A stretch of DNA of 64,000 nt from the NCBI GenBank assembly GCA_030549495.1, contig JAUIRK010000101.1:620001-684000 (forward strand), read 5' to 3'. The translations under genes were made by a program, and so were the position numbers. Positions within the stretch are counted from its first letter, which is position 1. Every line of letters begins with the position of its first letter. Shown in pieces: positions 46,273 through 58,270 of the stretch. Origin of the DNA: Nectonema munidae. Lineage: Eukaryota > Nematomorpha > Nectonematoida > Nectonematidae. Below the pieces are notes generated by a model that was not told where the DNA came from, searched no databases, and saw nothing but the letters and a program-made list of their open reading frames with translations.

Positions 46273-46669
46273 CTTATAAGTTAAGATTTATATATTCAAG
46301 AATTATTTTTATGATTACAGTAGACTTAAAATGCATTCTTAGCCATGGCACATTAATTAATATACGTCTTATTTTTTCTTGACAAGGTAATATTTTTTTA
46401 GCTTCAATACGACATTATTCATTTGCAAATTATTGTTTTCAATTTTTCTCTTTCTTCAAAAAAGATATATTATATATATTTGTAAAAGTGAAACTTCTTC
46501 TTTTTCAATAAAGTTATCACAAGTGTTTGAATAGAAGTAGAAAGATATAGCTTTTCAATTATGTATTATTTTTAGCTAGATTAAAAAAATATTTAATAAT
46601 TTGGAATATTATTGACATTATTTGTAATTTATGTATATATTCAATTTAACTTCACTTAATTAATTTTAG

Positions 46670-46805
46670 ATTAAAAAAGCAAAAAAAATGCAACAAAGTC
46701 CGCATGTTCTGCATTCTTACAAAATTGAAAAGAGTTTGAAATCGATACAAAAAAATCAAAGTTTGAACGTTCAATACCTCATTGAACTAAATCATAATAT
46801 TTCAA
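46670..46805 (+). CDS. Exon B (core) of SEA-like unit (gene 2)
   Basis: Acceptor TTAATTTTAG and donor GTAATT. It is phase 0 in and phase 1 out, 136 nt. It reads IKKAKKMQQSPHVLHSYKIE, then KNQSLNVQYLIELNHNIS. Core strand LNVQYLIELN. It pairs with the A exon 42600-42718 across the 4-kb intron. Confidence 0.65.
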
Positions 46806-46940
46806 GTAATTATTTTATAATTTTTTGAGATTGATTGGATTTTTATGTAAAAAATACATTGAAATAGTTAGGTATTATGACAAATCTTTTTAAAAAGAAT
46901 GTTTCGAATTTATAAGTCTTTTTCAACTTAAGTCAAGCAG

Positions 46941-46989
46941 AAAGTGGAGTGAAAAGCTTTTGTGGTGAAGATGTAAAAAAGGATTTCTT
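46941..46989 (+). CDS. Short C-type exon (gene 2)
   Basis: Acceptor CAAGCAG and donor GTAAGT. It is phase 1 in and phase 2 out, 49 nt. It reads SGVKSFCGEDVKKDF. It lies about 135 bp after the core exon, and the phase-2 end is like the C exons at 11033 and 18529. Short, so moderately uncertain. Confidence 0.45.
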
Positions 46990-47324
46990 GTAAGTTCTTT
47001 CTGAACGAATTCTCTTTGAGTTTAGTTTAGAATGACTACTTTAGCAATATTAAAATATATACTCATAGAGTATATATATTAATTTCAAAAAGATTTGTCA
47101 AACTATCTTACTATATTACTCATTAATACTTTTCAATCATAGTAATTACAGCACCTCAGCGTCATGCTTTTTATATACTTCTTAAGGATATATTCACTTG
47201 CTAAACATTTTTTAAAACTCCTATAAAATCTGTAGGTTCATCATACATACACCATTGCGGTAGTTGTTCTATCATTATGATAAAAATTATTGAGTAACAA
47301 TGTAATAATCAAATGTTTGTTTAG

Positions 47325-47364
47325 AACCCTAAAAGATATTGCATTACCACTCTTCAATTATCCA
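47325..47364 (+). CDS. Candidate small exon after 46941-46989
   Basis: Acceptor TTTGTTTAG. Phase 2 in, it reads TLKDIALPLFNYP and reaches a strong donor GTATGT. In frame after 46989 it gives KKDFLTLKDIALPLF, a plausible helix-to-strand SEA ending. Its phase-0 end does not match the next A exon (phase 1 in), so another exon, perhaps EGF-like, would be needed. Confidence 0.3.
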
Positions 47365-48282
47365 GTATGTCCTGATTTTGTGAAACATATACAAATTTTA
47401 ATTGTGAAATTTTATAAAAATAGAAATAGTTTGAAATTTTAGACATACAGTTTCTTATTTTTTATCTTCACATTTAGTTAAGTTTAAAAACAATAAAAAA
47501 ATTGAAATGAACTAAAAACACTAGTCGTTGTAGAAAGTGAGTTAATTACATATTCTAATTAATTATTTCTAATTAATTTAACTTTTTGTTCTAATAGCTA
47601 GTTAGTTACCCATCTAGTATTTTATAATATTTTGTCATTAATTTATCTGTTATTTAGTTAAAAACAAATTGACATATTTGACCGCGTCCACTTTTCCAAT
47701 AAATATTAAATAGTTTATCATTAAAGTTATTATATCTTCATAATGAATATTATACACACAAAGCACTTCTTATACACTTTTAGCATTTTTTTCTGTGTTT
47801 TAAAGTTACAACATTTTAACTAACTTAACTTCATTTTTCTGAGATACAAAATAAATTTCCAAATTAGAATTTACTTGTTACAACTCTTCAAAATTAATTT
47901 TTTCCAATTTTTGGAAAAATTTTTTTTATATTTATATAAAGAAAAAAAGAAAAGAATGTTATTTATAAATAATATCTGAAATATATATTTAATTTTTTTA
48001 TAAATTTTAATTTTAAGTTTAAAAAATTTTACACTAAACACAGGAGATACAAAAAATCCGCAATCTAAAAAATATGAATCACATAAACTTTTTAATTGGT
48101 AATATGAATCCAATATGAGATCCTAATTTTTTAAATTTCTTAACACTAAGTTTTACTATTGTGAATATTTTCATCATTTACAGATAGCAATTACTTTTAA
48201 ATCACTTGTATATCTTTTAAAAGTTTACATTTTTTGTATAAATTTACACTTTGAGGATGATGAATTATTCACATTATTTTAG

Positions 48283-48443
48283 GTTGTGAAATGATCATTT
48301 TTCCTTTAAAAGTTGTTCTTCGACAAAATTCAGAGACAAATTTCTTAAAAAATTCCCACAAATTGAAAATTATTTTGAAAAAATCATTTAAAGATGCAAG
48401 TTGTTTTTATTCTATTTTTCTACATATGAAACTCTTTCGCTAT
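48283..48443 (+). CDS. Exon A of SEA-like unit (gene 2), 3' end uncertain
   Basis: Acceptor ACATTATTTTAG. Phase 1 in, it reads CEMIIFPLKVVLRQNSETNF, then LKNSHKLKIILKKSFKDA. The strand FPLKVVLRQ plus an N-S-x-x-L helix fits a SEA start. The phase-0 donor GTCAAA after 48443 is weak and would make the exon about 10 codons longer than its peers. GTTGTT after 48399 gives the wrong phase. It may be decayed. Confidence 0.5.
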
Positions 48444-49604
48444 GTCAAAGGTTTATGGGATAAAAATTGGGAAAAATAAGATTGGCAATCTATCCCCAAA
48501 AATCTGTAACACTAAAAATAATATTTTCCCCTAATAAATCTAGATTATTTTATGATTAATGGGGTCAATGACTGCGATTTTTAAATTAATTAGTAAAAAA
48601 CAAAATTTACATGATAGAGTGATTTAATGTTTTTCCGCTTACAAATAATGGAAATTCTAATCAACGAATATTTGAAAATTCATTTTGTCCGAAATATTTT
48701 AATTTCACTTCATTCAATGATTTTTCAAATTTAAAAAGTTTAGGGTTCAAGTTTGAAAAATAATATTTTTAAGGTAGTCTCTTTTTGGAAATTTTCAATT
48801 AATCTCCATTTGACACAAAATTTGTATATACATATTGTACGATTTTTTTCTGGTTTTTGTAAAAATATTTAGTTCGTTTGTTTGCTAGCTTTTTAGTTGG
48901 TTTGATTGATATAATTTATTTAGTGAGCCAGTGAATCAATAAATTAGCTAGATTTAGTATTATTTAAAATATGCTCTTTTCTGTTTCAAAATAAAATTTG
49001 CTTAACTAATACTATTTAAATAAAATTATTTACCTATTTGAAGAAAAAATATTTATTTATTTAATAAAAAATTGATACATAAATTTGTAAATCATAGTAA
49101 AATTACAAAGTTTATACGAATTTTTTTTATAAATACTACACAAAATTAACCATGGTCAATGGTCTTTAATCTAACTCAATTAAAAATGCTTAAATTCCAC
49201 TATAATATACTTCTAGTTACCACAATTTTTAGTAGTTTGTACATATGAGGTGTAGACGAAATAAAAAAATCAGATGATTATTAAAACTCAAAACAATTCC
49301 AAACTATCATTTAAAAGCCTTTATACGACCTTTTATACTATTACTAAATAAGATAATTGAAAATCCATTATATAATATGTATCAATATTTTTTAAAAGAA
49401 CTGACGAGCCTATAATTTTTAAAAATTATGAGACTTACGTTATTAAAATGATAGAATCTATCAAAAGTTTAAAATTTTGAATCAAGATCTGGTTTTTGAA
49501 GAAAGTCAGATAAGTATGTCTTGTACTTTTAAAAATAAGCTTATAATAAATAATAAGTATTTTTACATTAACTTTTAAAAAATATTTATTTTCTTTCCTT
49601 TAAG

Positions 49605-49839
49605 CTAAAAGTTCTCATTGCCAAAGTAAAGAACGATGAATGTTTGATGGAGAAGTTGAGCTTTATCAAAGTAAGCGAGAAGCAGAAGAGATCAGTGGTA
49701 TTTGATATTCAGATATGCATTCTTCACACTTGTTTCTTGGCATTTTTAAAAACTTTGAAAAAAATTCAAACTCAAGACTCTAAACTTTCCAATTATTCTC
49801 AGGAATACACGATACACTTTCCAGAAATTTGGAAACAAG
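49605..49839 (+). CDS. Fused B+C exon of SEA-like unit (gene 2)
   Basis: Acceptor TTCTTTCCTTTAAG and donor GTAAGC. It is phase 0 in and phase 1 out, 235 nt. It reads LKVLIAKVKNDECLMEKLSF, the core KRSVVFDIQICILHT, then LSNYSQEYTIHFPEIWKQ. The RSVVFDIQI core is closest in this window to the classical SEA GSVVVDFxV. It is the same exon class as 23607-23877. Confidence 0.7.
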
Positions 49840-50240
49840 GTAAGCTGATATATTTTCCCATTTTTTAAATCCAGTTGGTCAACCATGTTCCTATACATAA
49901 AAACACTTTAGGACGGAAATTTTATCATACACTGCAACTTAGTTTTATAAGAAGCTCAATAAAAGCTCTTATTTGAGTCGATTTCTATTACGACCCGCTC
50001 GTTTACAAATTTTATCTATACATATACAATTGATTTTATCCAAGTCATTAGTATGGTATAATAATTTACATATGGAGAAAATATAGTGGCATTTAATAAA
50101 TTTTAATTATTGTGAGTAAATTATAGACATAAAATGGCGAAAATATCAATATAATTCCTAAAAAAGACAATAGATTGCAAAACTTTCTTATCAAGTAAAA
50201 TTTTAAAGTTATTTGAAAGACTATATTGAAGTTTTCAAAG

Positions 50241-50355
50241 TTTCTTGGTGAAATAAAGATTGCTCGGGAGCCAAATCTAAAATTTTTGAATAAAAATTAT
50301 TATCTATCAGTAAAATATTTAATTCAAAAAATGAAAACTCTGATTACTCATAAAA
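50241..50355 (+). CDS. Doubtful B-type exon
   Basis: Phase 0 in and phase 1 out if spliced after TTTCAAAG and before GTGGGG. It reads FLGEIKIAREPNLKFLNKNY, then YLSVKYLIQKMKTLI. The pattern is like a SEA core, but the donor is weak, and no A exon lies between 49839 and this point. It could be a decayed unit. Confidence 0.25.
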
Positions 50356-51232
50356 GTGGGGATCATGTTAAATGCCCAAACATAGATTTTCAACTTTATT
50401 GGAAGTTCTACTTTGTGTTGCACTAGATTTTTCAAAAGATGGGGCAGCTTTTTTGGGTGGGCAAATATATTTTAATTTTATAAAGACCCTAAACTGACTA
50501 CTAAATTATTATTATGAATTATTATTAATACTTTTGATCCTTAAATCATTTTGCTAAGTAAAATTTTCAAACCCAAAAAATCTGCAAAACTTTGCGTATC
50601 GACCTTTATGCGGTTATTTTAGAGAGATGATAGATTTGAAGGGCATATGTTTTTGTCTTTGGTGCTTATATAAGATATAAGACGTTTTTATAATGTGAAA
50701 CACTTTAATCTAAACAAACATCTTGAATCAACGACATTATGATGAGACTGTAGAGCTAAAATCGTCCTTAAAAATCCTTCAAACTTGTTATATTCACTGA
50801 TAAAGTTTTATTACTTATGATGAAAACGTGCTTAACTATGAAAAGATATTGAAGGGAGATAGGGAACATAAGCTTTCACCTTTTCTATTATGTAGAATTC
50901 CTTTCTTTATCTTTTGACCTTTTGAAAGAAAAGCGCGTATTTATCTTCCACCTATCTACTACACTAACCTAATTAAATGGGTTATGGTAAAAGTTAATTT
51001 AATAATGTTAGTTTTAAAGGTGAAATGTTTGCAAAATTAAAACTTTACTCGAGGTATCGAACAAATTTTGAAAGTTTAGAATAAAAAATTTCAAAATATC
51101 TATAAAAATTATGTGATTGGTTTTGTAAGTACACTAAATACTCGTTAATCATGCGACATTTTTAGGCAAAATTTATAACCTGGGCTAGCATCATACATCG
51201 GATACAGATTTTGATGAACAGTAATCTAAATG

Positions 51233-51820
51233 TCAATAAAAAATTAATAGTAATATACTAAAAATAACTTCTATAACATTCTTTATAAAGAAATAGTTTA
51301 ATCTACTGAAGGTATTCAGTAGAGAACCAAGATTGAAGATTAGAGCTGAAATTATTCGTGGATAAATAGTTATTGTTTTGAGTATGTAAGATTTTGTCAA
51401 ACACTTAAAGAGTATAGAGCTTTTTATGGCTATCGGCATGTAATTAATTATTTTTGGATTGTTACTCTCCTTTAATATCATAAAGTTATCATTAATACAA
51501 GTGAAATAATTTTTGAAGCATTTTAATAACATATGATCGTTCAGCATTTAAAAAGTTATTTAGAAAAATTTGCCTAATAAAGAAATAGCTATTCTCATAA
51601 AATGTAAATAGCATTTGGAAGTTAAATTGAACACAGTTGGTATATACAAAATGCATTCTAATATAATCGGAATTAATATTGCACAATGATTTCGATTCAT
51701 TTGTAAATTCAGCTTTGAGGTCAAGAGATATAGGAGTATGGATTTTATTTTTCAATACAGAATTTTTGAGTTTCAAAGAGCCTTGGTGAGCAAAGGCTTT
51801 TCTTAATTTTACGTTCAAAG
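51233..51820 (-). other. Antisense open region of unknown nature
   Basis: Two overlapping minus-strand open frames (108 and 104 codons) continue each other with one frame change. The first begins MNVKLRKAFAHQGSLKLKN. The second has YPRIISALIFNLGSLLNTFS. The KLRKAFAHQG start vaguely recalls LINE C-termini. It may be a decayed retroelement; I cannot identify it. Confidence 0.25.
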
Positions 51821-52507
51821 AACATCATATTTTGACTTTTGACAGTATACGTACCTATTTTAATATTGTTTTGTAGCCATGTTAATAACTCGATGTAAAG
51901 ACTATGCTGAAAAAAACGAAAATTTTAAATAGTAATTAGACGCGAATTTAAACAAGAGGAAATTAAAATATCCTACTTGGCATAATTAAAATAAAATTAC
52001 GTTTTTTATTCTTAGTTATATATTTTCACACTTTTAACTTGAAGATATATTTATATTTTAATTATTATAAATTTTTTATTGCTAATTTATGTTTATGAAG
52101 ATTTGAGAAAAGTCGCTTCAAATTTCATAATGAGATGAATTCAAAATATTTGATTATATATAAACTTTATCAACCTAGATAAAACTTTATTTTTCCTTTT
52201 GTTTTTTGCATAATTCTAACAAAATTGAAGATTATTGTAATTAAACCAGAAAGTTTTGTTTTAGGATTTTACGCGTAATTAAAATTTTTTGTATTAATGT
52301 TCGTATTTATTGAAATTATTATCTTTTTACAAAAGTTATTTGTAAAATTTAAGTATAACTAAATTCCTAAATTTGCTAGTTCTAATAATTTAGGAAAAAT
52401 ATTTATATTTACCTTTTAATACCTTATAAAAATGATGAGAAATTTTTTGATTTAAAACAAATCATATATTACACAACGTTTACATAACAGTTGCCCATAT
52501 TCCTATT

Positions 52508-52981
52508 CAGTGGCGTAACCATGAGAATTGCCGCTCGGGCGGATCATAAATTTGAGGCTAGTCTAAAGGCTGAGTTTAAAAAAATTGGTTAAAAACGCAT
52601 AAAACTTTATTTATTTATAAATTAGTTTTATATAAATGCTTATAATAGAAAATAATGCTTTAATATGAAAATAAAAAAACTGAAAAATTTATTTAATTAC
52701 ATACAAATATTCATTTTCAATTTTTTATAGATGAACTTTTCTAGCTTTTTTGTTAGCAAACTCTTCAATAACTTCGTCAAAAACTTTTTTCAAGTCTCCG
52801 ATTTGTTGTGTATGCATGTTTTTTTGTGTTTGTCAAATGAAAATCTCTTACAACACAAACTGTTATAAAGATCTTAACATCATATTGATTGCAATATATG
52901 AGTGATTTCAAAATATGCCGCCCCTAAAAATGTGCCGCCCGGGACGGACCGCCCCCACCGCCCCACCTAGTTACGCCACTG
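52508..52981 (-). mobile_element. hAT-derived deletion element, 474 bp, perfect 8-bp target duplication
   Basis: Termini are CAGTGGCGTAACCATGAG on the left and, in reverse complement, CAGTGGCGTAACTAGGTGG on the right. TTCCTATT flanks both sides (52500-52507 and 52982-52989). The ends are strikingly GC-rich (GCCGCCCGGGACGGACCGCC near 52930). On the minus strand near 52733-52785 it keeps FDEVIEEFANKKARK, which looks like the C-terminal tail of a hAT transposase gene. It is non-autonomous. A relative is at 17758-17803. Confidence 0.85.
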
Positions 52982-53988
52982 TTCCTATTTAACAATAAAT
53001 GATCAATATGCTTCAAAAAGTAAAAGAACAAGAATTTTGAAAAAATTCAAATAATAAATCTGTGAAAATTAATATATATTTTTTTAATGAAAAAGCCTGA
53101 TTCCCTCAAAAGTATTATATATAGGGATATACTCGTGTATCATGCAACTTTGCGTATAATAGTACTCTTATATTTTCCATCCCAAAACAGGATCTTGGCA
53201 TATTTCTTGTGTATCATTTTCTTTATTGGCACATAGATTACGTTATATTAACTTCATTTTTGTATATTTTAATCTTTTCTAATCTGAGTATTCTTTGGAA
53301 AAAATTTATTCAACTGTAAAAGTTTGTACATTTATTTTCAAATGTTTGATAATTCATTTAAATATTTTTTTTTAATAATTTTGATTTTTCAAGGAGTATA
53401 TATAATGGCTTCCTAAATTTTATCTACATAATTGATTTATCGGATGTATAATCCAAAGTTAAGAATAAAATGATGTCTAAAAAGTCACAGTAAGTATAAA
53501 GTGTAAATGTTTTTAAATAGAGATTTATGTAGTTAGCTGAAATGATATTGCTTTTTTTATTCCAGGAGTAATTCAGTGTTGCGCGGTCATTTTTAAAGTA
53601 ACATTTTTATCACTATATCCGGTAAAATGTTATCTATTACACTAATTTATATTTCACAGTGTAGAAGTTTTTCAATCCTTATTAGAAAAGTTTACCTAAA
53701 TTGCAGGGATGATGATATTTGCATTTCTTGTCCCTTTGCCATTCCATTTTTCAACAATTTTTTTGGACATGCATTCTTAATACTTTTTTAACGAATTTAC
53801 TCATCGAAATAAAAAGGGAAAATGGTAAATTAAAGTTAAAATGTCGCGGGCTTGCCTTCAAAAGTGCATAAATTAAAATCTGTCAAAAATATTTATTCTT
53901 CTCCATAAATATTTGTATCAAAAGAAATATAAATTCCATCTTTGTTTTACAAAAGTTTATTTTTAAGAATATGACGTTGACTTCTTAG

Positions 53989-54071
53989 GCAAATTTGAAC
54001 GGAAAAAAAGACAAGAAGAAATTGATATTGAAAGCGAAAATATGGAAATTGAATCGTATATTAAAAAGTTG
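53989..54071 (+). CDS. Short A-type exon (gene 2)
   Basis: Acceptor CTTCTTAG and donor GTAAGC. It is phase 1 in and phase 0 out, 27 codons. It reads KFERKKRQEEIDIESENMEI, then ESYIKKL. It is shorter than the usual A exons and lacks the opening beta-strand, so it may hold only the helix. Phases connect 49839 to 55377. Confidence 0.5.
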
Positions 54072-55376
54072 GTAAGCATTTTAATTTTCTATTATGCCAT
54101 TTAAAATATGAAAAAAAAACAAATATAAAATTAATCGAAACACTTTATGAAAGTTCAGGTACTTGATCAAAATTTAATTAAGGAATTTTTTAATATTTCT
54201 AACAGTTCAATTTTTCATCTATTGAGGTTCTTCTTGGAAAGCATAAATTTTGGTGCATCATATAATATCTGTGTTATAGATATGTGAATTATTGTATAAC
54301 AATTTTTCTTATTTTCAAATCATTAACTAAAGATGAATTTTATTACAAATGCAATCTGGTACATATAATTTGCAATGTTAAAATGAATTATATGTATAAA
54401 TTATCATATGATCATCTTTCTAAGCACAATCTTTCTGCCGTTCCATTATTAAAATTCAAAACGTTAATTAAAGGTTAGTACAGTGTAGTGACTGGGTTTT
54501 AGGCTTCCACGAGTAATAAAAAATTCTGGAAGTGATATTGGAATACTTGACTATTTTACCAGAATAACTAAATATTTTATAAATTTTATATGTATTATTG
54601 TTCATATTTTTACACCTTTGATAAATTTCTTGTTTAAAAACTTGAAAAAAGCCGTAAAGTCGAAATATTGATTCAATTTCTTTTACTTTGTAAAGTCGAG
54701 AAAATAAATTTTTTTCTTTTAAATATTTTAGTTAACACACTCTTATATCCAAAATGTTACCAATTCCATAATATCTGGGTCTATTCCGTAACCAATATCA
54801 GGTTCCTTCTATATCGATTCAGGTTAAGTATTTGTATTATATAATATTTATTTATAATTAATAATTATATATGCAAGATTTTGTTCAAATGTGAAACTCC
54901 CATGGTGAATGTATATATTTAAATACGTACATTTTGAAGTATTTCGATGAAATGCTTAAAAAAATCGCAAATCAATGAACTAAGTATTTTCTTTACCAAT
55001 GATAATAATAATTAATTCTTTGTAAACTTTAGGAATTTTTTTATATAGAAATTTTGATTTAAATCCAGCGTCAAATATAAATTTTATGATGTTAAAAAAT
55101 TCTTTTAAAATTGAATATTCTACATGATTGATTCACACGTTTGTGGACCACTTATGTGTGTATCCATTCTCCTTAAAATTAATTCTGATTTTTCCATTCA
55201 ATAATATAACAATTTTTCTTTTATCATTTTTTCACTTGAAATGATAGAAAATTCATCAAAAAATTACAGCTATTTTCTTTTACTATTCTTAAATCTTTGC
55301 CTTTTATTATTATTAGTATGAATGAAAATTATAATTGGGTCTATGCTTGTTTACTCTTGTATTCTTACACTTTCAG

Positions 55377-55754
55377 ATATCGAGTAAAATATCGGATTAT
55401 TTCATGTCAGAAACATATGTTCAGCCACACATCTTATCACTTTCGAAAATATCTCCAATGAAGTACAAACTATCTATAGTGTTTTTGTATTTTCCCACAA
55501 CTACGTCTTTTTCAAGATCGAAACACATGAACAAAAAAATCAAACGACAACTCTTGCTAAATGGTAAATTCTTTATTATAGTAAAAAAAATGAAGGTTGT
55601 TAAATATGAATTGCACTTGTGTTTAGACACGATTTATCAAGATATCGAGTTAGAATTGCACAGAATCGGTGACTTAGTTCTAAATTTCAATCAAATTTTG
55701 CAAAACAAGTCTTCTACTATTTACAAACAAATAAGAAAAAAAGTTGTGATTGGG
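55377..55754 (+). CDS. Fused B+C+A exon spanning two SEA-like units (gene 2)
   Basis: Acceptor CACTTTCAG and donor GTATGA. It is phase 0 in and phase 0 out, 126 codons. It has ISSKISDYFMSETYVQPHIL, the core MKYKLSIVFLYF, and the helix HMNKKIKRQLLL. It then passes directly into the next unit's N-terminal half: YELHLCLDTIYQDIELELHR, then DLVLNFNQ, NKSSTIYKQIRKK and VVIG. The second half matches A exon 22539-22666 (RIGELLIDF...SSTYSSV...). Introns between C and A have been lost here, or never existed. Confidence 0.7.
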
Positions 55755-57143
55755 GTATGATAAAACTTTTAATATACTATTATTACCCAAAAAATAAAAA
55801 TGTTATTTGTAGGAGTATTCTGTGTTTTTTTACTGAGGGTCTATGTAAAATTTATTTCTATATTTTTTGAACAGTTTCAATGTTAACTATAAGGTTTGAA
55901 TTTTGGAGACCGAGTTTTCTAAAGAAGTAGATGAATGATATTTATTATTCTTCGCGCTAAATGAACCAATAGGCGCAGAATTCTTTTAGATTCCGATAAA
56001 ATTTTATTTGTTTCAAATTTATTTTGGTTGAATTTGTCTTTTAATTGTCGTTATTTTAAAGTATCCAATCTTTAAACTGTTTAAGGTATTAACAGTTAGG
56101 TTTTAACTATTTTGTCTAAATGTTTTATTGCTAAAATATCAAAATAAGTGATTTAAATAAAATCTCTTATGGTTGAAATACCTTTGTTCGAAGCTCATAT
56201 CAATAATAATTATTAGTTATATAGATGTATCACAAAAAAATTAATTGTGATAAGAATGTTCAAAACCTTCTTAGGAACCATTTAGTAAAACTTAATTATT
56301 TCCTATTCAGTAAAAGTTTTTATTTTTATTATTTTTTTTTTCATTAAATTATTTTTTCTAAAAGAAATAATTTAATTTCTAGCTAAAATGTATACAAGTT
56401 TGTAAAGAAGTTATATTTATTCGTGTGTAATTGGGTAGATAAGAAGCCAAAAATGGTAATATATCAATGTCTTATTCATGTCCATGTTTTAAAGGTTGAG
56501 AGAATGAGCTCATTTATGAAATGTATCTTGAATTGCCCATTTAAATAAGTGGATGGTCCTTTTAAAAATACTTTAATTACGCCACTACATGTACTCACAT
56601 TTTGTAATATAATACGAATTTTAAATAGTAGATATAATATTTCAACTGTTTTCAATCCTTCAATTTTTATAAATTTAGTTAATAAAATTTCCATAATAAT
56701 ATTCTTTTTGTATAATGGTATGGTAATTATAGAAGAACAGGTACTATAAGATGGAAGTTTTTTACTTGGAAGAAATCCAAAATAAGTATTTTTAAAGCAC
56801 ATATGTTATCCCAAAAATGCACATTTTCTTCTTATTTCGCCTAATAAAGAAATAATAATCTCGCTTACTTTGCACCACACCCAATTGATTTGTTTTAATA
56901 TATAGTCACCCTCTCTATTCTTCTAGAATCTAGAGGCTTGGAGGGTGATTGATTATATATATCCAGTGTTATCAAAGCCAGATGCCTTTCCTTGCGTTAA
57001 AATCGTTTTTAGCTTGAGCTAACTTTAAAAAAAACATTGTTATTTTTCCCAACTATAAATATGCAATGTCTTTTTCTTTTAAAATTTTTTATTTAATTTT
57101 CTTTATATGTTTAGGCGTCTATTCCAATTTTATTTTATCAATT

Positions 57144-57165
57144 AATAAACCTTCTTCTTCTTCTT
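57144..57165 (+). repeat. (CTT)n tail of a probable plus-strand LINE 3' end
   Basis: AATAAAC directly precedes (CTT)5. The preceding 200 bp read like a LINE 3' UTR: T-rich, with no coding. The same AATAAA-(CTT)n ending occurs antisense at 40600 and 63197. Confidence 0.45.
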
Positions 57166-57879
57166 ATATGTGAGTTAAGAATTTGAACTCGCAGCGTTCA
57201 CTAGGAAAAGCTATACATGCACTGTAGTGTGTGAGTTGACACGCATCACTTAGAACCACGCATATCGTAAACTTTTTTGATCATAAAAATGAAAAAGAAT
57301 AATTTTTCTTCTAATGTAACGGGTTAATTAATTAAGGCTGTTTGCATCATAAAAAATTTAATAAAATATTTTATGACTAGTATGATATGACTGATATTAT
57401 AAGGAAACATTAAAGTATACCTTTTGATAGATCAAATATGCATATAGTTATGTGAACAAATATTTACTATTTTAATAAAGAAGTAGGAAAGGACATAAAA
57501 GAAAAATTAGTGTTGCCTTCTTTACAAATAGTTACGGGAAAGGAGTAATAATAAGAATATGATATAAATGGATTCATCTTTTGTATTGTTGCTGACAAAT
57601 AATATGTGAGTGCTTTAGTCGCGGCAGTGACTCAGCTCTTTGCCATTGTGTGTACAAATAAGTTTTCTTTTTAGGTTAATACCATATTATGATTTGAAGC
57701 TTCTAACTTCTAGTCTATCACATTTTTGAAAATTTCTCTCATTTTTCTTGAAAAATTTTTGGTGTCCTCTTCTTGATCATTTCTGCAAACCCATTTGATG
57801 TGCCATTTTTCATTCTTTTTGTTTGTCTATACTTTATGCAATGTAGGTAAGATTTGCCCTTTGTTCCATTTTAAGAAGT

Positions 57880-58270
57880 CGTATGCACATTAAGCACGCG
57901 TTTGCTTTGTTCGCGCAATGTCCAGAACAACACAATCGCATAATGGCCCAATTTTAAGCGCACAATAACTAGTTCAAAGCAGGGGTAATTATTTTGACGT
58001 AGAGACATTTAATTGCTCTGTTGATACGCGCACACAGAGTCGCGGGTTGCGCGGAGAGAAGCCATGGCTAATTGAAATTTGCAGTATGAAGCGTCTCAAC
58101 GAATTCAAAAGATCTTGACAGAGATAAGGTCGCCGCGATAATGACGCCAACAAAGAAAGTTAGGAACTCTGCAGTGTCAATGATATAATGGTAATAAAAT
58201 AATAGCGCTTCTCCAATTATGCCAACAAAGAAATAACAAGCGGGGTTGGATGGGAGTGACGTGAGTGAAA
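57880..58270. other. GC- and CpG-richer block with a duplicated TTTCTTTGTTGGC motif
   Basis: It contains CACGCGTTTGC, TGTTCGCGCAATG, ACGCGCACACAGAGTCGCGG and GTTGCGCGGAG, against an otherwise CpG-poor background. GCCAACAAAGAAA occurs twice (58144-58156 and 58220-58232). On the minus strand an open stretch reads FFVGIIGEALLF, then FFVGVIIAATLSLS, to a stop near 58070. It may be a promoter-like island or part of an unknown repeat. A (GTA)n run follows at 58285-58302. Confidence 0.4.

Larger units (their letters stand above)
42719..46669 (+). other. Intron of gene 2 carrying three mobile elements
   Basis: Inferred intron of about 4 kb. It contains a piggyBac-like MITE (43512-43642), a tRNA-derived SINE (44829-44973) and a hAT element (45110-46272). 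Confidence 0.45.
49840..53988 (+). other. Intron of gene 2
   Basis: Inferred intron of about 4 kb. It holds a hAT-type MITE (52508-52981), a doubtful B-type exon (50241-50355) and an antisense open patch (51233-51820). Confidence 0.4.

Noticed and set aside
54331-54476. Open segment (EFYYKCNLVHIICNVKMN...) as an exon of gene 2.
   Set aside because: Weak acceptor, phase 1-1 that breaks the chain from 54071 to 55377, and no SEA or EGF pattern.
57175-57260. Second tRNA-like SINE on the minus strand (GAGTTCAAATTC).
   Set aside because: Only a degenerate B box; no A box or tail could be defined.
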